From Evansella sp041820985 (GTDB taxonomy: Bacteria > Bacillota > Bacilli > Bacillales > Salisediminibacteriaceae), in the NCBI RefSeq assembly GCF_041820985.1, contig NZ_JBGUAU010000006.1, positions 1 to 64,000 of the forward strand: 64,000 nt of DNA, in the 5' to 3' direction. How positions within the stretch are numbered: the first letter of the stretch is position 1; each line of letters opens with the position of its first letter. The notes beneath the pieces were generated by a model. The model saw only the letters and a program-made list of their open reading frames with translations, was not told the DNA's origin and ran no database searches. The position numbers and the translations under genes were made by a program. Below, one piece after another: positions 8,906-17,359 of the stretch.

Positions 8906-9646
8906 TTGCAAAAAACAATTATTTTTGGACACAGGGGATCTGCAGGAACATATCCTGAAAATACTATGGAGTCATTTAAGGCTGCTTATGAAGCAGGTGC
9001 AGAAGGATTAGAGTTTGATATACATTTAACAAAGGATCTTGTTCCGGTAGTAATACATGATGAAACAATTAACAGAACAACCAATGGAGAAGGATGGATC
9101 AAAGATTTAACGTTAGAACAACTGAAAACATATGATGCTGGAAACTGGTTTGATAACTCTTTTAAAGGAGCTACAATTCCTACTTTAGACGAGCTACTTC
9201 AGTGGGTTTCAACCACTTCCTTATTATTAAATTTAGAATTGAAGAGCGGACTTGTTCGATATCCTAATGTAGAAAAGATAGTGCTAGAATATTTAACTAA
9301 ATATGATGTAAAAGAACGTACTATTATTTCATCATTTAACCACTATAGTCTTGTAGAAATTAACAAATTAGATCCTGAAGCAGAAACGGCAATTTTATTT
9401 ATGGAGGGTATTTACGAACCGTGGAATTATGCAAGGAGTATTGGTGCTAGCGGGTTACACTGTTATTTACCAGTAGCTGCACCGGATCTATTACAAGGTG
9501 CGCAGAAAGCAGGAATGCCAGTTCGTCCGTTTACAGTAAATGAAGAAAAACATATGTATGCATTGATAAAAGGTGGTTGTTCTGCAATTATTACGGATTA
9601 TCCAGAAAAGGCAATCGCGATTCGAAATGAACTTAATAGTAAGTAA
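8906..9646 (+). CDS. Glycerophosphodiester phosphodiesterase
   Basis: Hydrolyses glycerophosphodiesters to glycerol-3-phosphate and an alcohol. TTG 8906 is chosen as start because GAGGTGA (8894-8900) is correctly spaced for it; the in-frame GTG at 8897 lies inside that ribosome site. GDPD signatures: FGHRGSAGTYPENTMESF at the N-terminus (catalytic His/Arg, Glu), EFDIHLTKD, IHDETINRTTNG (second catalytic His), NLELKSG, and ITDYPEKA at the end. There is no signal peptide, so it is cytosolic. An MFS transporter gene follows 74 bp downstream, suggesting uptake and use of a lipid- or teichoic-acid-derived substrate. Confidence 0.93.
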   Translation: MQKTIIFGHRGSAGTYPENTMESFKAAYEAGAEGLEFDIHLTKDLVPVVIHDETINRTTNGEGWIKDLTLEQLKTYDAGNWFDNSFKGATIPTLDELLQWVSTTSLLLNLELKSGLVRYPNVEKIVLEYLTKYDVKERTIISSFNHYSLVEINKLDPEAETAILFMEGIYEPWNYARSIGASGLHCYLPVAAPDLLQGAQKAGMPVRPFTVNEEKHMYALIKGGCSAIITDYPEKAIAIRNELNSK

Positions 9647-9720
9647 CTAGAGGCAGGCACTGAAGTATGTGGGGGCTTTAACTCCACTCTCAGTGTCTCA
9701 TTATACTGGAGGAGTCTCTT

Positions 9721-11013
9721 ATGAGTAAAGACAAGCCATTTTCTTACGGAAAAATATTTGCAATTGGTAGCGGTTTCTTTGCGTTAATGCTTGTATGGAC
9801 GTTTTACAATGCATACATGCCTCTCATCCTAGGCGATTACATTGAGAGTCGTGCTATCCGTGGAGCGATCATGGGTTTGGATAATTTACTTGCAGTGCTA
9901 CTTATTCCTATTATTGGTGCCTGGTCTGATAATGTGGATACGAAAATCGGTAATAGGCTTCCTTTTATTGTAGTAGGAATGCCCATAGCTGCAATATTTT
10001 TTATATTATTGCCTTATGGTGCAGCCGTTAGCTTATGGATTCTTCTAGTTGTAGATATTATTTTCCTGCTAGCTATGACTATTTATCGCGCTCCAGTTAT
10101 TTCCTTAATGCCAGATCATACTCCATTAGAGAAACGATCAACAGCAAATGGAATCATTAATTTAATGGGGGGAATTGGTGCCATTATTGCGTTATTTGGA
10201 TTATCAACTTTATATGGTATAGATCGATCATACCCGTTTATTGTTGCTGGATTATTACTGTTATTCTCCTTTTTATTTTTATATTTTACGGTTGATCGTA
10301 GACCTCCATATGTCAGTAGTTCTAAAGAAAATCTAGAAGAGGTTCAAGCTACAAAATCCTTCACCAACAGTATTCAAAGGTTGAGACAACCTCAATTTAG
10401 AGGGCATCTGTTTATTTTAATTGCTATTTTTATTTATTTTATTGGATATGCAGGTATGGAAGCTCAATTTACAACGTATGCGGTAGAATATTTACAAATG
10501 GAAGAAAGTACAGCTGGTTTAACACTAGGATTTTTCAGTTTATCTTTTGTTATTTTCGCCATACCTGCCGGGCTGCTAGGGAGTAAGTTAGGGAAATCGC
10601 CTGTTATGCTTATTGGTCTAATTATCTTACCACTTATCTTTTTGTGTATTCCTTTTTTACCACATTTAAGCTCTATCTTACCTAATATAAATCAGGTGTT
10701 ATTGCTTCAACTCGTTCTTTTTACTGGAGGAATTGCTTGGGCACTAATAAATGTTCAAGCGTATCCATTAGTGGCTGACTTAGGTGGGAAAAATAAAATT
10801 GGATTTTTTACAGGACTGTATTACTTATTCTCAATGGCTTCCTCCATTGTTGCGCCGGGTTTTTTAGGACTATTAATGGATTTGTTTAGTCATCCAGCCC
10901 TGTTCTTTGGTGCATCAGCTAGTTTCCTTCTAGCTTTTTACTTTCTAAGAAAAGGAAGCAATATTATTAAAAAAAGTAATTTACTTTCAATAGAAGAAGG
11001 AAATCAATACTAG
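9721..11013 (+). CDS. MFS transporter, SLC45/GPH-like
   Basis: 430 residues, ~12 hydrophobic segments, with TGGAGGAG before ATG 9721. The N-terminal part (PLILGDYIESRAIRGAIMG, PIIGAWSDNVDTKIGNRLPF) matches the glycoside/SLC45-like MFS group, where D-x-x-x-T-x-x-G-x-R-x-P is typical of the loop between helices 2 and 3. Such proteins move sugars or glycosides with cations. The upstream glycerophosphodiesterase gene on the same strand suggests a shared substrate route; this is inference. A shared terminator lies at 11085. Confidence 0.85.
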   Translation: MSKDKPFSYGKIFAIGSGFFALMLVWTFYNAYMPLILGDYIESRAIRGAIMGLDNLLAVLLIPIIGAWSDNVDTKIGNRLPFIVVGMPIAAIFFILLPYGAAVSLWILLVVDIIFLLAMTIYRAPVISLMPDHTPLEKRSTANGIINLMGGIGAIIALFGLSTLYGIDRSYPFIVAGLLLLFSFLFLYFTVDRRPPYVSSSKENLEEVQATKSFTNSIQRLRQPQFRGHLFILIAIFIYFIGYAGMEAQFTTYAVEYLQMEESTAGLTLGFFSLSFVIFAIPAGLLGSKLGKSPVMLIGLIILPLIFLCIPFLPHLSSILPNINQVLLLQLVLFTGGIAWALINVQAYPLVADLGGKNKIGFFTGLYYLFSMASSIVAPGFLGLLMDLFSHPALFFGASASFLLAFYFLRKGSNIIKKSNLLSIEEGNQY

Positions 11014-11084
11014 ATAGTTTACTACGTATAGACCGCGCGTATTTTCAGAATTGACTACATTATATTAAGTATGATGATGTTGAA

Positions 11085-11119
11085 AAAAGGGCTAAGTGTT
11101 CCTCACTCATAGCCCTTTT
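11085..11119. terminator. Bidirectional terminator
   Basis: AAAAGGGCTA / TAGCCCTTTT, a perfect 10-bp stem between the convergent transporter and zinc-ribbon genes, with A- and T-tracts on both sides. Confidence 0.9.
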
Positions 11120-11131
11120 CCATTTCACTTA

Positions 11132-11329
11132 CTAAGTAAGCATTTTTTTACAATTTGGACATAATGATTTGTCAAAGTCATGGGGAAGTGTAGTTTTACA
11201 ATTTTTACAAACGTTTTTTGGTATTTCTTCTATCTTTTTTTGTCTTTCTTTTTCTTGGTTATTCTTTACGAAGTAAACAATAACAGGAATCATTATTATT
11301 AAGACTAAGAGCACGATCCAGCCTGACAT
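11132..11329 (-). CDS. Small membrane protein with C-terminal zinc ribbon
   Basis: 65 residues. One N-terminal helix (WIVLLVLIIMIPVIVYFV), a charged linker, then CKNC ... CPNC spaced 14 residues apart, a four-Cys zinc ribbon. Start ATG 11329 has AGGAGTTG upstream. Function unknown. The arrangement of an anchor plus a cytosolic zinc finger is common among small Bacillus proteins of unknown role. Confidence 0.75.
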   Translation of the reverse strand: MSGWIVLLVLIIMIPVIVYFVKNNQEKERQKKIEEIPKNVCKNCKTTLPHDFDKSLCPNCKKMLT

Positions 11330-11539
11330 AGAAACAACTCCTTTTTCACATTGGTTATAGAAATAGTTTTTCTAGATTTAAAATAAAGAAAGGCTTGAGA
11401 GAACACCCCCTTATTCTGTATTTATGAGAATGATCAGTTTGGTATGCAAGAATAATGATTATTACATAGTTTCCTTGGCAACGTTAAAATAAGAATAATG
11501 AATGTATTTAAAAAAGAATATAATTAAAGGGGAAGGGTA

Positions 11540-11722
11540 ATGGATAATACTATCCAAAAAAAGTTAACAAATTTATTTAATTGTATCGAAATATATTCTG
11601 AGTATTCAATTAAACCTACAAAAATCAATAAGTTTAATTGGAATGGTAGTGTGCATGATTTTAAGGTTGTATATTACTTCAGGAAGTGGGGGGTACTTAG
11701 TGAAGGGGGAGTGTGGACGTAA
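11540..11722 (+). CDS. Doubtful small ORF, 60 residues
   Basis: ATG 11540 is preceded by AAAGGGGAAGGG, a good ribosome site. The peptide starts plausibly (MDNTIQKKLTNLFNCIEIYS) but ends in a low-complexity Gly/Trp stretch. It may be the remnant of a longer gene. The rest of the 11330-11933 gap is AT-rich and shows no other convincing gene. Confidence 0.3.
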   Translation: MDNTIQKKLTNLFNCIEIYSEYSIKPTKINKFNWNGSVHDFKVVYYFRKWGVLSEGGVWT

Positions 11723-11933
11723 CAATGGAGGCAGATCATGCATACCGCGAATTACGGAGGTGCCCGTTTCCACGTTTGTACTACCAGATAACTTAAAAAG
11801 AAGAAAAAAATAACAAAGAGAAAGGGAGAGAGAATTAAGTATTATAAAAGTTAACAATAATTATATTATGTAAACTAAAATAAAGTTAAAAGGAGGGAGG
11901 TTGATATAAATTCCAGTCTCACTCCTTATATTG

Positions 11934-13019
11934 TTATTCGTCCTTTTCCCGTTGGTCCATCTTCTTCACAGCATCTTGTAGTTCCGTATTCGTAAGATGT
12001 GTGTAAATCATCGTTGTTTGTACAGATGTATGACCAAGTTGGCGACGAAGCTTTGGTATATCATTGTTTTCCATTTGGTAACGTGTAGCAAATGAATGAC
12101 GTAATTTGTGAACTGATAATGCCGGTTTACCGAAAGCTGTTGCATATTTTTCTACTAGTTTTTCCACCGAACGGGCAGTTAGTCTGCGAGTTGTTCCTTT
12201 AGGACCCATTGGTGCAGCAACAAAGAGAGCTTTAAAGTTTTTCTCAAGTTGGTAACGCTCTGTACGAATAGCGATATATTCTTTTAAATCTAACATGGCT
12301 TGCTCACTAAAATATACGAATTGCTCTTTATTTCCTTTACGAATAACTCGAACAGTGAACTTTTTGAAATCAATATCATCCACATCTAATCCGATTACTT
12401 CCGATAGTCGGAGGCCAGAACCGAGAATGAGGGAGACAATTGCAGTATCACGTTCACAATTTTTTTGATGGAAATTATAGAGTTTTTTGTTTTCCTGGTT
12501 TTGAACACCATAATCATAAGCCACAAATTGACGGAAGAGTTCATATTCGTCACCACGTAAGATTTTTCCTTCCATACGATTTGCAATGGTTTCTTGATCT
12601 TCCTTAATGTTGTTTAATTCCATTTTTGCCATCACATTACGATATAAATAGGGCTCTAATTCAGAAGTTTCTGCAATATTTTGTAAATAGTGAAAAAGAG
12701 ACTTTAAAGCGGAAAGTTTCCGATTTACAGTTAAATCTGAGTTATGAAGCTTAAATTCTAGGAAAGAAAGAAAATCCTCCACTTGCTGACGAGTGAGTTT
12801 TTCTAGAACCTCTAGAGGAACATCTTTACGAGTTCCTTTTACAAAGCCTTCCGCAATCAACCAGTCAAAAAAGATGATATAATCATGACAATAATTAAGT
12901 AACGATGCTGGTGATAGAATTCGTTTTCGTTTATCTATGTATTCAACAACATACCAAGGGAGGTTTTCAGATTTTTCTTCAATTCGTTCCATAAAACGTT
13001 TTTTGTTATCTTGGTCCAA
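11934..13019 (-). CDS. xerS: Tyrosine recombinase XerS
   Basis: 361 residues, the length of XerS rather than XerC/D. N-terminal SAM-like DNA-binding domain (~20-135, LNYCHDYIIFFDWLIAEGF), then the catalytic domain with the full set Arg204 (SGLRLSEV), Lys228 (RKGNK), His304 and Arg307 (HKLRHSF), His330 (LGHTS) and nucleophile Tyr339 (MIYTH). XerS works alone on chromosome-dimer or similar sites. AAGGAG lies before the start. The promoter overlaps an unusual inverted repeat (see 13038-13079). No integrase-associated phage genes are nearby, which favours a housekeeping role. Confidence 0.9.
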   Translation of the reverse strand: MDQDNKKRFMERIEEKSENLPWYVVEYIDKRKRILSPASLLNYCHDYIIFFDWLIAEGFVKGTRKDVPLEVLEKLTRQQVEDFLSFLEFKLHNSDLTVNRKLSALKSLFHYLQNIAETSELEPYLYRNVMAKMELNNIKEDQETIANRMEGKILRGDEYELFRQFVAYDYGVQNQENKKLYNFHQKNCERDTAIVSLILGSGLRLSEVIGLDVDDIDFKKFTVRVIRKGNKEQFVYFSEQAMLDLKEYIAIRTERYQLEKNFKALFVAAPMGPKGTTRRLTARSVEKLVEKYATAFGKPALSVHKLRHSFATRYQMENNDIPKLRRQLGHTSVQTTMIYTHLTNTELQDAVKKMDQREKDE

Positions 13020-13037
13020 AATTAACCAACTCCTTTG

Positions 13038-13079
13038 ATATCATTTTAACATTATCAGTTTACTTCGTCAAAATGATAT
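13038..13079 (-). promoter_or_regulatory. xerS promoter framed by an inverted repeat
   Basis: On the minus strand TTGACG, 17 bases, TAAAAT form a good sigma-A promoter. Perfect 10-bp arms ATATCATTTT (13038-13047) and AAAATGATAT (13070-13079), 22 bp apart, straddle and overlap it, just upstream of the AAGGAG site. The arm spacing is too wide for a dif-type core, so an operator is more likely. Confidence 0.65.
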
Positions 13080-13171
13080 TTTACGTAATAATGTATCGAT
13101 TAGAATGAAGTGATGTTGAGTGCCCCCTTTGAGCAACATTCTTCGGAAAACTGCTATTTTAGTTAAAAATA

Positions 13172-13213
13172 AAAACAAGTCGAATATCAAATCCATGTTT
13201 GATACTCGACTTT
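13172..13213 (-). terminator. Terminator of the nucleotidyltransferase module
   Basis: A 15-bp stem with two mismatches (13177-13191 / 13198-13212) is followed on the minus strand by TTGTTTTTATTTTT. Confidence 0.85.
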
Positions 13214-13221
13214 TAAGTTAA

Positions 13222-13803
13222 TTATGATTCCTGGACCCATTTGTTGATTATGGCATCTGAATTTGTTTGTTTCGCTTTTTCAAGGAGATAATTCATATCA
13301 ATGTTTTTCTCATAATGAATATGAAACATTCGTTCGGCCCAGTCATAATCATCTATATATTCAGGATGATCCTTATTACTTGCTATTGCCGATTCTAAGC
13401 GATGAATAATGATATCTTCAATTCCTATTACATAAATGCATTGGTTATTCGGTAATTGTAGTTGCAAAATTTTATCCAAACTTCCTTCTAAATAACTACT
13501 TGGAATCTCAATAGCAATTTCTAAGTCCTCGTGATACCAGATTCTATTTATTTTTTTGAAGTCTAATTCATTCGTTAGTAAATCATTGAATTGTTCCCAT
13601 CCATCAGTGATTAGGTCAATATCATGAGTGGTATAATGACCCTTTGTATAGATTTCTACGGATAATCCTCCAACTATAATTGGTTTAATCCCCTTCGGTT
13701 CGAAGTATTCAGTAAGTAATGCAGAAAATTGAAGCATTTTATTAAACTTATTTTTTGTTTTTAACGTTGCAACTTCTCGTTTTAACTGTTCAAGTGTAAT
13801 CAT
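13222..13803 (-). CDS. Nucleotidyltransferase-fold protein (AbiEii/DUF6036-like)
   Basis: 193 residues. The signature VGGLSVEIYTKG ... THDIDLI (Gly45-Gly46-x-Ser48, Asp61 and Asp63) is the polymerase-beta-type nucleotidyltransferase active site, with a likely third acidic residue in the LEIAIEIPSS segment near residue 97. The C-terminus has IGIEDIIIHRL, often seen after the catalytic domain in AbiEii/MNT-like proteins. Its start overlaps the end of the upstream 78-residue gene by 14 bp, so the two are translationally coupled. That arrangement is typical of toxin-antitoxin modules with a nucleotidyltransferase toxin, though this pair is not one I can name. Confidence 0.8.
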   Translation of the reverse strand: MITLEQLKREVATLKTKNKFNKMLQFSALLTEYFEPKGIKPIIVGGLSVEIYTKGHYTTHDIDLITDGWEQFNDLLTNELDFKKINRIWYHEDLEIAIEIPSSYLEGSLDKILQLQLPNNQCIYVIGIEDIIIHRLESAIASNKDHPEYIDDYDWAERMFHIHYEKNIDMNYLLEKAKQTNSDAIINKWVQES

Positions 13804-14026
13804 AGTACATTACCCTGTCTGAAAGATATTTGATTTTTCCTTCTCTCTCTGCTTTTTTCCAACTTGCAATTGCTAGCTTCGTTAGAGCTTCGGATTCTTC
13901 TTTGGAACGAGTTCTACCTCGGAGTTTTCGTGGTGTATGTTTAGAATTTTCACGTATACGACTCTCTACTTCCTTTTTTCTTTCATCAATTTGAGAAGTA
14001 AGTTCATCAAAGTTCATTTTCCGCAT
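13790..14026 (-). CDS. Small basic protein coupled to the nucleotidyltransferase
   Basis: 78 residues. The AGGAG site is spaced for ATG 14026; ATG 14017 (MNFDEL) is an alternative. The chain is highly charged and helical (QIDERKKEVESRIRENSKHTPRK, RSKEESEALTKLAIASWKKAEREG) with no recognised domain. It overlaps the nucleotidyltransferase gene by 14 bp. Position and size fit an antitoxin or partner subunit, but no DNA-binding fold is visible, so the role is inferred from context only. Confidence 0.65.
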   Translation of the reverse strand: MRKMNFDELTSQIDERKKEVESRIRENSKHTPRKLRGRTRSKEESEALTKLAIASWKKAEREGKIKYLSDRVMYYDYT

Positions 14027-14115
14027 GTTACATACTCCTAACTCAAGAAATGCTATTTTCTTTATTTTACTTTAAATTGGAAAGTTATTCTAGGTTTCTA
14101 AACTGACTTAATAAA

Positions 14116-14832
14116 TCATTCAAATATTTCTTTGTATTTATCTTCCTTATAGCCGGAAATTTCTTTCATTATCGTTGTTAATTGTTTATTTTCTTCATGC
14201 AGTTCATCAATATAATAATCTCCACGAATCCGTCCTTCGTGAAAAATAATAGCACGGTCGATCACATGCTCAATTTCTTCCACAAAATGGGAAGATAACA
14301 ATATGGTTTCATCTGTTCGCAAGTTAGTAATCATCATTTTGATAAAATCACGTCTTGTAAACATATCCTTACCTAAAAACGGTTCATCTAGTAAAATGTA
14401 CTTTGCTCCCTTTGAAAATCCAGCACAAATTTCCAACTTGGACTTTTGGCCTCGAGAGAATGTTTTAATCTTATAATGAGGGTTTATGTCAAAGTACTTT
14501 AGTAGTTTCTTATATTTTTCCATATCAAATTTCGGGAAAAAATCAGCTAGAAACTCTCCATATTGCGTAGGAGTTAGATTCGGTAAATAACTCCCCTCTT
14601 CTGTAATGAATGCAATGTTGTCATATTGCTGCTCTATTGGTTGTCCGTCAACAAGTATTTTTCCACGGCGAAGTTCACCAAGGCCCATAATTGCTTTAAG
14701 AAACGTAGATTTACCAGCTCCGTTTGCTCCTAATATGCCAACAATTTCCCCTGTGTTTATTTTAACTGATTCATTTGCTAATCCGACCTTTGAAGAACCG
14801 TAAATTTTGCACACGTTAGTAAGTTCGATCAT
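14116..14832 (-). CDS. ABC transporter ATP-binding protein
   Basis: 238 residues with GGAGGG upstream. Walker A GANGAGKST (~35-43), Q-loop region ITEEGSYLPNLTP, signature FSRGQKSKLEI, Walker B YILLDEPF and H-loop LSSHFVEEIEH. The signature deviates from LSGGQ (SRGQK), as in YtrB/BcrA-type exporters. It is the last gene of a five-gene minus-strand operon: GntR regulator, membrane protein, two anchored ectodomain proteins, ATPase. It probably energises the membrane protein at 17360-18127. Confidence 0.92.
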   Translation of the reverse strand: MIELTNVCKIYGSSKVGLANESVKINTGEIVGILGANGAGKSTFLKAIMGLGELRRGKILVDGQPIEQQYDNIAFITEEGSYLPNLTPTQYGEFLADFFPKFDMEKYKKLLKYFDINPHYKIKTFSRGQKSKLEICAGFSKGAKYILLDEPFLGKDMFTRRDFIKMMITNLRTDETILLSSHFVEEIEHVIDRAIIFHEGRIRGDYYIDELHEENKQLTTIMKEISGYKEDKYKEIFE

Positions 14833-14856
14833 TGCTTACCCTCCCTTCTATTCCTG

Positions 14857-16113
14857 TTAATCAAATGAGATATTCATAAAATTTCGGTAATCTCTGAAAC
14901 TATAGCTAATTCCATGTGCATAGTTTGTTAAGGTGTCAATTTGTATTAAATCATCATTATTATCTGTAACAAGCTCGCCCTTGTATAGTAACTCGGAATC
15001 TTCAAAAACATAGATATAGAAATAAATTGGTTGAGTAACCTCAGGTGGAGAATAATTTTCATCTCCCGCTTCACGAACTGTTCGGGCAACATAAAGCTTA
15101 TTATTTTTATAGATCATTTTTTCCACTGAATGAAAAGAATCAAATTTTTCATTCAGAAAGTCAGTACGAACAACATCAACTACCTCGACTCCATTTGAAA
15201 GGGAAAAACTTGCTATTGTATGGTTCGTATCACCTAAATTACTATCAAAGTTTAGCGTAATGATATCATCCTCTTCATTCTCATAAGCTTTGTAAGATGG
15301 ATAGTGATTTTCAGATTCTCTGTCTTCTGAGAAAAACTGTTCCACATAGGCAGTACCGAGTTCCTCCCCAGAAGTAGAAACCCCTTTTATTAGAAGTTTA
15401 TCACCTTCTTGCATCACGACAACAAGGTTGTCATTTACACTCTCTAATCCTAAAACGGATAACTTTGGTAAATCAGGATTCGTGTTTTGTTCAAATGAAT
15501 ATGTTGTAACTTTACGAGACTCAGGTAATTGAGTTCTCGGGATGTTTTCGGTTTCTACAAGAGCTAATTCGTATATAGAATTTTTACCTTTAAAGTCACT
15601 TGTATTAGGAACCATAAAGTAAATGTTTTCCCCAGTAGACGTTAATCCGTATTCTAAATGGTTTGTTGATGTTGAGCCTGGTGTAGTAGTATTCAGAGAT
15701 GTATAGCCCATCCTTTGAATGCTTGAAAAACTTACTTTATCGTAGGAAATATCAAAAGTTCCTATAAAACCAGAATTGCTAATTCGGAACTCATACTCTA
15801 TGCCATCTAATTCCAAAGGAATATACAAGCCTGGCATATAACGTCTTGGCTGAGTTTCAAATATAGAATAGTCAAAAATTTCTGTATAGCTGCTCACCTC
15901 ATTTTTACTAATAGCAAAATGTGTACTATGATAACCGTCTTTAAGTTCACCTTGTATTGTGATGTTATCCAACGAAGAGCGATCTCCGTAATGATCAATG
16001 AATCTAAAAGTGATATCGTCTTTAGCGGTATACACTTGGGATAGTAGTAGACTTATGAGAGAGAATGTTGTAATGCTTACGATAATGATCATATGTCGTT
16101 TAATAAAATCCAT
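14857..16113 (-). CDS. Membrane-anchored ectodomain protein, paralog 1
   Basis: 418 residues. One N-terminal anchor helix (MIIIVSITTFSLISLLLSQVY) and a long extracellular part rich in beta strands and polar residues, with no lipobox. It shares a layout with the next gene upstream: an early DRSSLDNITIQGEL-type segment, HLEYGLTSTGENIYF, a middle LSVLGLESV, and a late LLYKGELVTDNNDDL. It may be a beta-propeller-like sensor or an ABC accessory protein. The two paralogs lie in tandem 19 bp apart, inside the GntR/ABC operon. Function unknown. Confidence 0.75.
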   Translation of the reverse strand: MDFIKRHMIIIVSITTFSLISLLLSQVYTAKDDITFRFIDHYGDRSSLDNITIQGELKDGYHSTHFAISKNEVSSYTEIFDYSIFETQPRRYMPGLYIPLELDGIEYEFRISNSGFIGTFDISYDKVSFSSIQRMGYTSLNTTTPGSTSTNHLEYGLTSTGENIYFMVPNTSDFKGKNSIYELALVETENIPRTQLPESRKVTTYSFEQNTNPDLPKLSVLGLESVNDNLVVVMQEGDKLLIKGVSTSGEELGTAYVEQFFSEDRESENHYPSYKAYENEEDDIITLNFDSNLGDTNHTIASFSLSNGVEVVDVVRTDFLNEKFDSFHSVEKMIYKNNKLYVARTVREAGDENYSPPEVTQPIYFYIYVFEDSELLYKGELVTDNNDDLIQIDTLTNYAHGISYSFRDYRNFMNISFD

Positions 16114-16132
16114 AGAGTTAATACCACCTCTC

Positions 16133-17344
16133 TTACTTTATATTTATATTGGCAAGTGTTCTATTTTTGTTTAGTTGACCACGGTTCGTAATACTTGTAA
16201 CGTTCCGATACATAAGCAGATCATCATTTATATCTGTCACAATTTCCCCTTTATATAGCAGTTTCGTTGGCTCATAAACATAAATAAAAAAAGAAATAGG
16301 AAGTCCATAATGGAATGATTGATCGTTATTGTGCTCTCTAGTAGTTAGAATTATATAAAGTTTATTATTTTTAAAAAGCATGTGTTCTATATGGTTATGA
16401 AAGTCACGTATTCCATCATCTATCTTAGGATTTACTATATTTATAGCTTTTGGACCATCTGAAAAGTCTATATTTGCTATTTGATGTTGGATTGGATAAT
16501 ATTCTTTTTGAAAACTCAATGTTACTATCTCATCATCTTCGTTCACAAAGATATCATATGGATAGGAAGTTGAATCGTCCTGAGATATGGAGATGAAAAA
16601 ATCATCAAAATGTGCTTCGCCAAGTTCTAACCCATTCATTGTAAAACCTCTTATAACTAAATCGTTCTCTATTTTTATAATCAAAGCGAGTTTTTCTCCT
16701 ACTGACTCTAAACCAAGTACACTCATATTGTTTTGATCTAAAGGATAGGTTGTAAGGACAGATGCTTCTTCTTTTTCATGTGTAGGCATGAACGAATGAC
16801 CACCCTCGACAAAATGTAGTTCATAAATCCCATTAAATCCCGAATAATCTGCAGTGGTAGGAACTGTAAAATATATTTTGTCTTCTATAGATGTTAAACC
16901 AAACTCCAAAGCATTTGAAAAGCGATTTTGTGTTTGGTTAAATTCTGTTCTTACAAAAGCTAAGCCCACCTTTTCTCTCTCACGTATATTATGATAAATA
17001 ATGTCAAAGTCATTTTCTCCATATACTTCATACTCTTTTTCTCCTAAAACAAGGGGTCCCCCAGGAATAAATTTATAATTATCATACCGACCGATTGGAG
17101 TGTTATATAATTCGGTTCGTGTGTTAATTTCATTCTCTTTAATCGAAAATAACTTACGATGGAGGTCATCTGTCAATTCACCGGTTATAGAAATGTCTTC
17201 AAGTATGGATCGGTCACCTTCTATATCTTTAAGATAAAACGTTCCGCTATTCTTGGCAGAGTATACATTTGATATTAGTATAATAAAAAGGAAAATGAAG
17301 ATAGAAGTAATGAAAATGGTAAAGTACTTTTTTAAAGCTTGCAT
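16133..17344 (-). CDS. Membrane-anchored ectodomain protein, paralog 2
   Basis: 403 residues with AAAGGAG upstream. N-terminal anchor (FTIFITSIFIFLFIILISNVY), then an extracellular part parallel to the neighbour at 14857: DRSILEDISITGEL, ALEFGLTSIEDKIYF, MSVLGLESV and LLYKGEIVTDINDDL recur in the same order. The pair therefore arose by tandem duplication and then diverged widely. Both are absent from the classical YtrA-F plan that this operon otherwise resembles. Role unknown; possibly the substrate- or stress-sensing partners of the transporter. Confidence 0.75.
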   Translation of the reverse strand: MQALKKYFTIFITSIFIFLFIILISNVYSAKNSGTFYLKDIEGDRSILEDISITGELTDDLHRKLFSIKENEINTRTELYNTPIGRYDNYKFIPGGPLVLGEKEYEVYGENDFDIIYHNIREREKVGLAFVRTEFNQTQNRFSNALEFGLTSIEDKIYFTVPTTADYSGFNGIYELHFVEGGHSFMPTHEKEEASVLTTYPLDQNNMSVLGLESVGEKLALIIKIENDLVIRGFTMNGLELGEAHFDDFFISISQDDSTSYPYDIFVNEDDEIVTLSFQKEYYPIQHQIANIDFSDGPKAINIVNPKIDDGIRDFHNHIEHMLFKNNKLYIILTTREHNNDQSFHYGLPISFFIYVYEPTKLLYKGEIVTDINDDLLMYRNVTSITNRGQLNKNRTLANINIK

Positions 17345-17359
17345 ATCCCCTTCTCCTTT

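Noticed and set aside
11606..11857. 83-residue minus-strand frame in the 11.3-11.9 kb gap
   Set aside because: No ribosome site and a low-complexity composition; overlaps the somewhat better plus-strand ORF.
13038..13079. xerS inverted repeat as the dif-type recombination site
   Set aside because: Arms are 22 bp apart, whereas Xer core sites have 6-8 bp between 11-bp arms; it also carries a promoter.
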